This document shows positions 1 to 5,493 of a stretch of DNA of 5,568 bases, in pieces (the stretch's first letter is position 1; the number at the start of each line of letters is the position of its first letter). The notes below the pieces were generated by a model. It was not told where the DNA came from, did not search any database, and saw nothing but the letters and a program-made list of their open reading frames with translations. The translations under genes were made by a program, and so were the position numbers. The stretch is from Candidatus Limnocylindria bacterium. Its GTDB lineage: Bacteria > Chloroflexota > Limnocylindria > QHBO01. Location: assembly GCA_030146365.1 (NCBI GenBank), contig JASLBU010000125.1:1-5568 (forward strand), written 5' to 3'.

Positions 1-2
1 CC

Positions 3-173
3 ACCGGCGTCGGAACAGCGCTGTTCAGCGACCGGCGCACCGCCCGGACGGGCGATGGCACTGCGCTCCACCTGTGCGGGGACTGCAACGAACGAGCGAT
101 CAGCCACTACGGGCGTCAGCCGAACGAGCGCGACATGGTGCGGATCGCCGCGCGTGGCGCCGGGTTCGGGTAA
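3..173 (+). CDS. C-terminal part of an unidentified protein with a CxxC pair (5' end outside window)
   Basis: An open frame enters from the left edge and runs 56 codons to a TAA at 171-173. Third positions are mostly G or C, and the translation looks protein-like, unlike the two other forward frames. Visible features are a Cys-Gly-Asp-Cys pair (residues 25-28 of the fragment), then an acidic/basic helical-looking segment (NERDMVRIAARGAGFG) ending at the stop. The CxxC could be half of a zinc-binding site or a redox pair; a partner pair would have to lie upstream, outside the window. I do not recognise the family. The ATG at 55 lies in a different, less protein-like frame and is not this gene. 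Confidence 0.55.
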   Translation, partial: TGVGTALFSDRRTARTGDGTALHLCGDCNERAISHYGRQPNERDMVRIAARGAGFG

Positions 174-318
174 CCGCCAAGCGTCAGCCGGTAGGCCGTC
201 GGTAAGCGAAGGTCCAGTCTTCCGCGGCGGCTGCCGAGGACGCGACTACGGAGTCCGCATCCGCGCGACGCTGGTGCCGTTCTCATGGCCCCGAGAAGCC
301 GTGCAACACCGTCAGACG

Positions 319-324
319 TAGACT
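319..324 (+). promoter_or_regulatory. Putative -10 element of a leaderless promoter
   Basis: TAGACT fits the TANNNT pattern of bacterial -10 boxes and ends six bases before the GTG at 331, so transcription would begin at or next to the start codon. No Shine-Dalgarno sequence lies before that GTG, which fits a leaderless mRNA. No clear -35 hexamer is seen 17 bases upstream. Confidence 0.4.
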
Positions 325-330
325 CATGCG

Positions 331-1014
331 GTGGAGACCTCAGTTCGCCGTATCGCGTGGGGAACGGTCATCGTGCTCACCGCGATCGTGCTCGCCTTCG
401 CCGGCATCCGCGTGGCGATCGACGTCCCGAACCTGATCAGCGGCACGATCCCAGACGAGTCGCTGTTCGAGCACCGGTATGTCCTCCATGCCTGGCTGGC
501 GTACGCCCACATCCTGCCGGGCGTCGCCTACCTGCTGATCGTGCCCATCCAGCTCAATCGCGGCTTCCGCAACCGAAACCTGGAGCGCCATCGGCTCCTG
601 GGACGCGCCGCGATCGTGGCCGGCGTCATGAGTGGCCTCTTCGCTATCGGCTTCGGCGCCTTCCTCTCATTTGGCGGCCCGGTCCAGGCCACCGCGAGCG
701 TCGTATTCGGGCTGTGGTTCCTAGTGGCGCTGGGGCTGGCGTATCGGTCCATTCGGCGGCGGGACATCCGCACCCACCGACGCTGGATGATTCGGGCCTT
801 CGCCGTGGGGGTCGCCGTCGGCACGATCCGGATCTGGGTGGGGCTCTTCGAGGGCTTGGGCATCCTCGACTTTCGGGACGCCTTCGGGCCTGCGTTCTGG
901 ATCTCCTTCAGTCTGCACGCGGCCGCCGCCGAGCTGTGGCTTGTTTGGAGGCCAGACGTCAGCGCGTCCGGCCGGGTGCGTCGTCCCTGGGGCTCAGTAA
1001 CGCCCCCACCGTAG
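331..1014 (+). CDS. DUF2306-type multi-pass membrane protein
   Basis: This 227-residue protein is mostly hydrophobic, with about six membrane segments (roughly residues 10-30, 51-73, 92-114, 120-139, 152-172 and 187-206). It carries the landmarks I associate with DUF2306: a His-Arg-x-x-Gly-Arg motif at the start of a helix (HRLLGR, 87-92), a GG pair at 115-116, and a basic loop leading into His-Arg-Arg-Trp-Met-Ile-Arg (149-155). Histidines at 48, 53, 60 and 196 lie in or beside membrane segments. The biochemical role of the family is unknown to me; it sits in the cytoplasmic membrane. The GTG at 331 places a short basic stretch before the first helix. No ribosome binding site precedes it, but a -10-like TAGACT ends six bases upstream. 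Two hairpins follow the stop codon. The family call is by motif recognition only. Confidence 0.85.
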   Translation: METSVRRIAWGTVIVLTAIVLAFAGIRVAIDVPNLISGTIPDESLFEHRYVLHAWLAYAHILPGVAYLLIVPIQLNRGFRNRNLERHRLLGRAAIVAGVMSGLFAIGFGAFLSFGGPVQATASVVFGLWFLVALGLAYRSIRRRDIRTHRRWMIRAFAVGVAVGTIRIWVGLFEGLGILDFRDAFGPAFWISFSLHAAAAELWLVWRPDVSASGRVRRPWGSVTPPP

Positions 1015-1024
1015 ATGCGGGATG

Positions 1025-1046
1025 GCGCGTCGGCCGGCAGACGCGC
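1025..1046 (+). terminator. Hairpin just after the DUF2306 stop codon
   Basis: GCGCGTC (1025-1031) and GACGCGC (1040-1046) form a perfect 7-bp stem with an 8-base loop, starting 10 bases after the stop codon. It is followed by TTCCC rather than a run of T, so it may be a weak or factor-assisted terminator, or a 3' stabilising hairpin. Confidence 0.35.
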
Positions 1047-1067
1047 TTCCCACGATCCCGTCCCTCG

Positions 1068-1112
1068 AAGCCGCCGCGATCCGGCAACGGTGCAGCGGGG
1101 GCGGCGGCTTTG
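1068..1112 (+). terminator. Second, longer hairpin after the DUF2306 gene
   Basis: AAGCCGCCGC (1068-1077) pairs perfectly with GCGGCGGCTT (1101-1110), giving a 10-bp GC-rich stem with a 23-base loop. The 3' arm runs into TTTGTT, a short T-rich stretch. It lies about 90 bases before the next gene and probably ends transcription from the membrane-protein gene. The long loop and poor T-tract lower confidence. Confidence 0.45.
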
Positions 1113-1185
1113 TTGCGCGTTGATACAGCTGCGACCGTCGGCATCGCGACCGATGGAGGCGCCGCACTGATGCGGTCCGATCGAT

Positions 1186-1192
1186 GCAGGAG
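1186..1192 (+). promoter_or_regulatory. Ribosome binding site that decides the SnoaL-like gene start
   Basis: GCAGGAG ends eight bases before the ATG at 1201, an ideal spacing. It also overlaps the alternative in-frame GTG at 1192, which argues against that earlier start. Confidence 0.6.
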
Positions 1193-1200
1193 TGGGCGGC

Positions 1201-1563
1201 ATGGTGCATGAGATCGAACAACTCGAGCGTCGCGGCTGGGATGCGCTCGCCGGCCGGGAAGGGGCCGCCTTCTACAGCGACCTTATGGCGGATGACGGTC
1301 TCATGGTCTTTCCGGGCCTAACGCTGGACAAGGGCGGGACCGTGCGTGCAATTGCTGGGGAGCGCCCCTGGCAGTCGTACCGGCTCGATGACGTGCGCGT
1401 AGCGGAGGCCGGCGATACGGCCGTCATTACCTGTAGAGCCACTTCGCAGCGTGAAGGGGAGGGGGAGTACTGTGCTCGCATGTCGAGCGTCTATGCACGA
1501 CTCGACGGACGTTGGCGGCTCCTGCTTCACCAGCAGTCGCCGGACCCGCCCCTACGCGTCTGA
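1201..1563 (+). CDS. NTF2-like / SnoaL-like (DUF4440-type) small protein
   Basis: This 120-residue soluble protein has the size and outline of the NTF2-like fold. An N-terminal helical part (EQLERRGWDALAGREGAAFY) is followed by a strand with a Pro-Gly turn (VFPG, 36-39), and the C-terminal strands end in YARLDGRWRLLLHQQSP. That last piece matches the usual ending of DUF4440/SnoaL-like proteins, an Asp-Gly-x-Trp turn followed by a hydrophobic strand and His-Gln-Gln. Members include cyclases, isomerases and many ligand-binding proteins of unknown role, so the substrate cannot be inferred. No signal peptide is present, so it should be cytoplasmic. ATG 1201 is preferred because AGGAG lies eight bases upstream. 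The neighbours give no functional hint. Confidence 0.8.
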   Translation: MVHEIEQLERRGWDALAGREGAAFYSDLMADDGLMVFPGLTLDKGGTVRAIAGERPWQSYRLDDVRVAEAGDTAVITCRATSQREGEGEYCARMSSVYARLDGRWRLLLHQQSPDPPLRV

Positions 1564-1581
1564 TCAAGTTCGTCACTTTAG

Positions 1582-1605
1582 GCAATCTGCGACGTTGACG
1601 ACCCT
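1582..1605 (+). repeat. 24-bp direct repeat, copy 1, upstream of the first LPDTA protein
   Basis: This block is identical over 24 bases to 2299-2322; its core is TGCGACGTTGACGACC. It begins 19 bases after the SnoaL-like stop codon and 163 bases before the ATG at 1745. The second copy sits 161 bases before the start of the paralogous gene. It contains two similar half-sites, TGCGACG and TTGACGA. The matched position upstream of two paralogues suggests a shared promoter or operator element, or the remains of a duplicated leader. Confidence 0.75.
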
Positions 1606-1744
1606 GACCGTTGCGCCACAGCGGGATGAGGCATCGCCGCGGGCATTGCACGTCACGGCGCGGCCCGCAGCCGTCGCGTAACGCATGGATCCGCCGTGCG
1701 TCTTACGACCGAGGGTTGTGCCGCAACCACCAGGAACTGAGGGC

Positions 1745-2260
1745 ATGATGCCAAGCCGCAATCGCCGGACCACTGCTGGTCTTCTTGCTGCCACGCTCTT
1801 TCTCGTCGCTGCCGGGCCGACCTCGGCGGGGTACCCGGAGGACTGGGAGCCGCTCGTATTCGAGCTCACTCTCACGGGTGACGTTGATTCCGAGGACACC
1901 TTCGCGGTCTCGCATGCCTGCGCGGACGGCGCGGAGCAGCCGGAGTGCATCTTCATCGAGCCGTGGAGCTACTTCTGCTCGGGCAACGAGGACTTCAGGG
2001 CGGACTACGGGTACCCGGAGTGTGTCGCCGGCACATTTCGCATCGAGCTCGAGCGCGCGGCTGGCGTTACGGTGGAGTACGAGCTGCTGCGCTGGCCGGA
2101 TTGGCCGGAAGAATCGACCCTGGAGCGGCACCTGGCCGACTCCCTCACGGTTCCCGAGGGCGGGATCACCATCAACCTGGGGTATGACTACGCGCCCGCA
2201 ACTCCCCCCGCACTCCCCGACACGGCGATGGCCCCTGCTTCGAGCGCTGCAGGACGGTGA
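1745..2260 (+). CDS. Secreted protein with LPDTA motif, wall anchor missing (paralogue of 2460-2990)
   Basis: The 171-residue product begins with a classical signal peptide: basic MMPSRNRR, a hydrophobic core at about 12-23, and likely cleavage after TSA at residue 28. The mature part starts with an F-E-L-T-L-T-G strand, then a Cys-containing region (C59, C68, C78, C93), then a beta-rich stretch (GVTVEYELLRW) and a Y-D-Y strand before LPDTA (157-161). The same order occurs in the downstream gene, so the two are paralogues. Only ten residues follow LPDTA, so there is no membrane segment or basic tail, and no other frame downstream encodes one. The product should be released rather than sortase-anchored, unless the motif works differently. 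AGGA at 1732-1735 lies nine bases before ATG 1745; an upstream in-frame ATG at 1685 would bury the signal peptide. Molecular function is unknown. Confidence 0.8.
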   Translation: MMPSRNRRTTAGLLAATLFLVAAGPTSAGYPEDWEPLVFELTLTGDVDSEDTFAVSHACADGAEQPECIFIEPWSYFCSGNEDFRADYGYPECVAGTFRIELERAAGVTVEYELLRWPDWPEESTLERHLADSLTVPEGGITINLGYDYAPATPPALPDTAMAPASSAAGR

Positions 2261-2298
2261 GCAGCTAGAGCTGAAGAGAGGCTCCAACACTCGAGTTA

Positions 2299-2322
2299 GC
2301 AATCTGCGACGTTGACGACCCT
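2299..2322 (+). repeat. 24-bp direct repeat, copy 2, upstream of the second LPDTA protein
   Basis: This block is identical to 1582-1605 and begins 161 bases before the ATG at 2460. A further shared block, TTGCGCCAC, follows each copy (1611-1619 and 2359-2367) at different distances, with AGCG shortly after. This is consistent with a duplicated leader carrying an insertion or deletion of about 31 bases between the two blocks. Confidence 0.75.
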
Positions 2323-2443
2323 CACGAGCGTGTACGAACCCCGGCTTCACTGTGCTGCTTGCGCCACTGTCAGCGTGACCCACGGAGGAGCGGAGAGGTT
2401 GGCGATCCGCTGAGAGCTGATGCAGGTTTGTAGGATGTCCGTC

Positions 2444-2450
2444 AAGGAGG
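2444..2450 (+). promoter_or_regulatory. Strong ribosome binding site of the second LPDTA protein
   Basis: AAGGAGG lies nine bases before the ATG at 2460. It is close to the ideal anti-Shine-Dalgarno match and the strongest such site in the window, which fixes the start. A TAGGAT just upstream (2431-2436) could be a -10 box, but no -35 partner is visible. Confidence 0.75.
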
Positions 2451-2459
2451 GAGAGTCCA

Positions 2460-2990
2460 ATGCGCCTGGTGATTCGATCTGCGGCGTCCGTGATGGCCCT
2501 AGTTCTAGCCTCCGTGACGCCCGCTCTGGCGGGCAGTCACGGTGATATCACGTTCCGTCTCACGATCCTTGGATCTGCCGTGCCGAGCGACACATTCAGC
2601 CTTGGCGTCAACTCCAGTGACGGCAGGATCATCAGCCCAGGAATCTTGTGTGGCCCGATGGAACCCAACGAGGGACAGCCGCGGCCCTGCGAGTCACGGG
2701 ACTACGACTTCAGCGCCTCACTGCCGGTGGGTACCGAACTGGAGTACACGTTCGCCCGCTACGAGCACTACGAAGGCTCCGTGGAGGGTGCTGAGATCCT
2801 GCATACCGGAACGGTGACCGTCACCACCAGCCCTCAGTTGGTGACCCTCGTCTACGACTACTCAGTCTCTACCCTCCCCGACACAGCGTTTGCCCACCCC
2901 GGAAGCAGTTCAACACCTGCGCTGGTGATGGTCGTCGCGACCGTCCTTGCGCTATCGCTGGCCACCGCACGGCGGCGACCGCGAAGGTAG
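2460..2990 (+). CDS. Secreted, sortase-type (LPDTA) wall-anchored protein
   Basis: The 176-residue product has a signal peptide (basic start, hydrophobic core about 8-22, likely cleavage after ALA at residue 24). A beta-rich domain follows: T-F-R-L-T-I-L-G, then S-D-T-F, a segment with C64 and C77, G-T-E-L-E-Y-T-F and V-Y-D-Y. The C-terminus is a complete cell-wall sorting signal: LPDTA at 139-143, a hydrophobic helix at about 153-169, and the basic tail RRRPRR at 171-176. LPxTA-type motifs are known substrates of class D sortases, while LPxTG is the classic form. The expected route is Sec export, cleavage between Thr and Ala, and covalent attachment to the envelope. No sortase gene is in the window. 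It shares layout with the product of 1745-2260. The role of the exposed domain is unknown. Confidence 0.85.
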   Translation: MRLVIRSAASVMALVLASVTPALAGSHGDITFRLTILGSAVPSDTFSLGVNSSDGRIISPGILCGPMEPNEGQPRPCESRDYDFSASLPVGTELEYTFARYEHYEGSVEGAEILHTGTVTVTTSPQLVTLVYDYSVSTLPDTAFAHPGSSSTPALVMVVATVLALSLATARRRPRR

Positions 2991-3038
2991 ATCAGGGCGA
3001 GGTCCGTAGCGGACGGTGCTATGTGGCAGGCAGTGACG

Positions 3039-3053
3039 CTTCCGCAACGGAAG
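3039..3053. other. Small hairpin in the convergent gap between 2990 and 3214
   Basis: CTTCCG (3039-3044) and CGGAAG (3048-3053) form a perfect 6-bp stem with a 3-base loop, between the ends of a plus-strand and a minus-strand gene. A second small one, GTCCG/CGGAC (3002-3006 and 3010-3014), lies nearby. Neither has a T-run on either side, so a terminator role is only suggested by position. The rest of the 223-base gap shows nothing I can support. Confidence 0.25.
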
Positions 3054-3213
3054 ACCGGCGGGGGTAGGGATGCAGCAACGTTGGTGCAAACTGCGCTCTT
3101 GACGGCCTTCACGGTGGCGACGAATGAGTACCGCGGGCAAGCAGCGGGGAGCGGACGGAGTACCACCCCTGCGTGGCTGGGACCGCCTGGCGGAGATCTG
3201 CGGCCAGTTCCAA

Positions 3214-4137
3214 TCAGCCCGCCAGCTGGACGTACGACTCGGGAGCCTGCCAGGGCAGGAGATGACCGACGTTGTCGATCGTGCGTGACACCCAATCGGG
3301 ATGGGCCGCCTCGACCTCGTCGATGAGGCGCTTCGGGATCACTCGGTCATCCGCCCCCCACAGCAGCAGCGTCGGAGCCCGGATCTCTGCGAGCCTTTCG
3401 CGAGTCCTAGCCTCGTCCACTGTCAGGGCACGGAGAACCGCGATGGCGGCGTCCACCGCTCCTTCGACGCGCCAGGGAATCACGAGGCGGCCGACTTCTT
3501 CCGCCGCAAGCGACAACAGCTCTGACGAGACCCGGGACATGTCCGTGCCCAGTCTCGCGCTGTCCCGATCCTCCACCGAGCGCCGCCAGGCGCCGGCCTT
3601 GAGGCGCATTGCGGCGCCCACCAGGATGTCAGCCACGGGACGCGCCACCTCGAGCCCGACACGCCACGCGCCGGGGAACCGCGGCGGGTCGGGGAGGCCG
3701 GGAAGGGGCGAGGATGTGAGGACCAGGCGTTCGACGCGACCGGGACTTCCCGCCGCGAACACGCCGGCGGCCAGCCCTCCACTCGAATGCCCGTGTGCGA
3801 CCACGCGTTTGATGCCGAGCGCCGCGGTGAACTCATCCACCAACTCCGCGTCGGCGAAGATGTCGCCCTTGCCGCGATGGATCGGGCGGCTCCGGCCCGA
3901 CCCCGGCAAATCCGGGGCGATCACCAACCCAGATTCGGTGAGCGGTCCGATCACATCCATCCATGACCAGGCGCCAGCGCCCATCGAGTGGATGAGCAGA
4001 TGAATCGGACCGTTGCCCTCGACGCCAGAGCGCAGGTAGTGGACACGGGCACCGCGGATGACGACGACTTCGCTGGTGATGCCCGCCCACCGGGCAGATC
4101 GCTGTCCCCAGTCGTAGCCGGGCCCGATGCGCGACAT
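3214..4137 (-). CDS. Alpha/beta-fold hydrolase
   Basis: This 307-residue protein has the full alpha/beta hydrolase signature. A strand leads into the oxyanion-hole region His-Ser-Met-Gly-Ala-Gly (50-55), where the usual His-Gly is His-Ser. Pro-Asp-Leu-Pro-Gly-x-Gly-x-Ser lies at 75-83. The nucleophile elbow is Gly-His-Ser-Ser-Gly (116-120, Ser118). The acid is in Gly-Ala-Asp-Asp (D264 by position) and the catalytic His is in Val-Gly-His (H292). Residues about 145-235 form the variable cap. No signal peptide is seen, so it is probably cytoplasmic. The substrate is not predictable; esterases, C-C bond hydrolases and haloalkane-type enzymes share this outline. ATG 4137 gives the expected N-terminal length but has no clear ribosome binding site. 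An in-frame GTG at 4191 adds 18 residues and has a weak GAGG 12 bases upstream. It lies downstream of the lipoprotein gene on the same strand. Confidence 0.85.
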   Translation of the reverse strand: MSRIGPGYDWGQRSARWAGITSEVVVIRGARVHYLRSGVEGNGPIHLLIHSMGAGAWSWMDVIGPLTESGLVIAPDLPGSGRSRPIHRGKGDIFADAELVDEFTAALGIKRVVAHGHSSGGLAAGVFAAGSPGRVERLVLTSSPLPGLPDPPRFPGAWRVGLEVARPVADILVGAAMRLKAGAWRRSVEDRDSARLGTDMSRVSSELLSLAAEEVGRLVIPWRVEGAVDAAIAVLRALTVDEARTRERLAEIRAPTLLLWGADDRVIPKRLIDEVEAAHPDWVSRTIDNVGHLLPWQAPESYVQLAG

Positions 4138-4217
4138 CGAGCCAGCATACCGGCGCTTCGCCCCGTGCTCAGGGAGGCGCTGCCTACTCACCCGTAGTTT
4201 GCACCTCTACGGCGGTC

Positions 4218-4242
4218 AGCTCACTTGCTACGTGCGTGAGCT
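4218..4242 (-). terminator. Hairpin between the lipoprotein and hydrolase genes
   Basis: AGCTCAC (4218-4224) and GTGAGCT (4236-4242) form a perfect 7-bp stem with an 11-base loop, about 27 bases after the lipoprotein stop codon on the minus strand. There is no T-tract. It could be a weak terminator, an attenuator, or an inverted-repeat operator for the hydrolase. Confidence 0.25.
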
Positions 4243-4268
4243 CGCTGAGAAGGGTGGGGTGTCCACGG

Positions 4269-5288
4269 TCAACCAGGGGCGACCGATGTCACGACGAACT
4301 CCAGCCGGCAGTTGAGCTTGACGGCGTCGGATCCGTTACACCACGAAGGCATGTCGTGATCGAAGTGGCCGGTAACGACGATCCACGTGTTTCGCTCTAG
4401 ATGCGGGAGTTCCGCGCCACTGTCACCCCACCAGCCCAAGTGGTTGGCGTCGCCGGCCCATGGAGCCTCGATGGGGCGAAGGCTCATCGCACCGAAGGAG
4501 CAGATCTCGGGCACCGCATCCTGCGGCACGCACGTCGGCGTGTCGCAGATATCCGGGGGTGGTTCCGGGTACCAGCCGCGCAGTGTCAGCTCTCGATCCC
4601 CGATGCAGCTCAGCAGCTCGAGGCGACCGATGGCCGAAAGTGTGACGTCCGCCAGGCCGATCGGCTCCTCGGGGCACGCGACTTCCATCGTAACCACCCA
4701 TGGGCCGGCGGTGTCACCCTCGGGCACCCAGCCGACGTACTGAGCGCCGATGGCGTTGTCGGTCGAAGTGCCGGCCAAGTACCACTCGTATCCGTCGGCC
4801 GCGACCGGGCCTTCGACGATGAACAGGCGTTCGATACCCGCGGCCGGTCCGAGCAGAACCGGGGCACACGGTTGTGGCACGTCATAGCACCCCACCCGCA
4901 CGAACTCGGAGTCGCGTCCCGGAGCTTCGCGCATCACGACCGATTCGGCGATCACCCGGGCCATGGTGTCAGCCGCAAGCCCGGGGCGGGCCGGAGTCGC
5001 CGCCACGGACGCCGATGCGCTTGGCGTGGCGACGACGGCCGACGCGGACGCGGATGCGGATGCGCTCGGACCTACCTCAGCCGAAGGGCCAGCGCTCTGC
5101 GGGGGACTGGGCGGGCTCGACTGCTCTGCGCTGGCATCCGCCTGGCACGCGGCGACAAGGACCATCACGGCGGCCAAGCTCGTAACACGTCCGACATCAG
5201 AATGGACTCGTGGCGGAACGTGCATTCGCAGGGCCCCATTTCGTAGCTTGTGTCTGGGGAAGACGCGCCGGTGCGTACCGGCGTTCAC
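4269..5288 (-). CDS. Lipoprotein with Ser/Ala-rich linker and SH3-like domain
   Basis: The 339-residue product has a hydrophobic stretch ending in a lipobox, Leu-Val-Ala-Ala-Cys, with C48 as the lipidated residue. A low-complexity Ser/Ala/Pro linker follows (about 51-105, including a run of Ser-Ala dipeptides). An SH3-like region spans about 113-190 (VVMREAPGRDSEFV, YEWYLAG, VGWVPEG). A Cys-rich C-terminal domain follows at about 200-339, with C205, C228, C248, C253, C263, C317, C327 and the segment VTGHFDHDMPSWC. The expected location is outside the cytoplasmic membrane, tethered by lipid. Bacterial SH3-like domains often bind cell-wall peptides, but a target is not shown here. GTG 5288 has GGAAGGGA nine bases upstream. 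ATG 5225 lacks one but puts the lipobox Cys at a more usual residue 27, so the true start is uncertain. Function of the C-terminal domain is unknown. Confidence 0.75.
   Translation of the reverse strand: MNAGTHRRVFPRHKLRNGALRMHVPPRVHSDVGRVTSLAAVMVLVAACQADASAEQSSPPSPPQSAGPSAEVGPSASASASASAVVATPSASASVAATPARPGLAADTMARVIAESVVMREAPGRDSEFVRVGCYDVPQPCAPVLLGPAAGIERLFIVEGPVAADGYEWYLAGTSTDNAIGAQYVGWVPEGDTAGPWVVTMEVACPEEPIGLADVTLSAIGRLELLSCIGDRELTLRGWYPEPPPDICDTPTCVPQDAVPEICSFGAMSLRPIEAPWAGDANHLGWWGDSGAELPHLERNTWIVVTGHFDHDMPSWCNGSDAVKLNCRLEFVVTSVAPG
5038..5067 (-). repeat. Hexanucleotide repeat encoding the Ser-Ala run of the lipoprotein linker
   Basis: About five imperfect copies of a 6-base unit (GCGGAC or GCGGAT on the plus strand) encode alternating Ser-Ala. 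A second, shorter Ser-Ala patch lies at about 4997-5030. Such repeats can change length by slippage without breaking the frame, which would vary the tether length of the lipoprotein. Confidence 0.6.
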
Positions 5289-5364
5289 ATCGGCGTGTCC
5301 CTTCCGGTCACGGCCCGCACTTCATCCGAGCTGCGATCAGTTCTAGGCTCCTAGGGAGTACTAA

Positions 5365-5493
5365 GCCCGAGCTTTGCACCTGTCGAAGGGCCAGCTCATC
5401 GACATCGAGGGGCGGCTGCCGACGCGCCAGTGGGACGACGACGCGGGCACGCGGCATTCGGCGACGCGTTACGTCAGCTCGCCAGCTCGATAA
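5365..5493 (+). pseudogene. ssb: Fragment of a single-stranded DNA-binding protein gene
   Basis: After an in-frame TAA at 5362-5364, the frame encodes a stretch containing LHLSKGQLIDIEGRLPTRQW and then DDDAGTRHSAT. This is the middle of the OB fold of bacterial SSB, where family members read roughly Leu-x-Lys-Gly-x-x-Val-x-Val-Glu-Gly-x-Leu-x-x-Arg-x-Trp-x-Asp-x-x-Gly. The N-terminal half of the fold (the strands with Asn-x-Val and Gly-x-Leu) is absent upstream in every frame I checked. After HSAT the family pattern decays and a TAA follows at 5491-5493, with no acidic C-terminal tail. The only possible start is a TTG at 5374. It is best read as a decayed remnant with both ends lost. It overlaps the minus-strand gene at the right edge by 25 bases. 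Confidence 0.6.

Noticed and set aside
285..1211. Long plus-strand ORF of 308 codons overlapping the DUF2306 gene
   Set aside because: It is very rich in Arg and Pro with no hydrophobic or motif structure, typical of a shadow frame in GC-rich coding DNA. The overlapping frame has clear membrane helices and family motifs.
1595..1623. TTGACG inside the 24-bp repeat read as a -35 box
   Set aside because: At normal spacing neither copy is followed by an A/T-rich -10 hexamer (ACAGCG in copy 1, CGAACC in copy 2), so a standard sigma-70 promoter is not supported at this position.
3124..3288. A 54-codon plus-strand ORF starting MSTAGKQRG that looks fairly protein-like
   Set aside because: No good ribosome binding site, and its last 75 bases run antisense to the end of the well-supported hydrolase gene. 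No recognisable family, so coding is not supported.
2858..3295. Minus-strand ORF of 145 codons across the convergent gap
   Set aside because: It overlaps the ends of two well-supported genes in shadow frames and has Arg/Pro/Ala-rich composition without motifs.
3083..4205. 10-bp inverted repeat GGTGCAAACT / AGTTTGCACC flanking the hydrolase gene
   Set aside because: More than ten inverted matches of this length are expected by chance in a window of this size, and there is no target duplication or transposase.
5343..5354. Short inverted repeat CTAGG-CT-CCTAG upstream of the lipoprotein gene
   Set aside because: Only 5-bp arms and no defined promoter nearby, so an operator cannot be supported.
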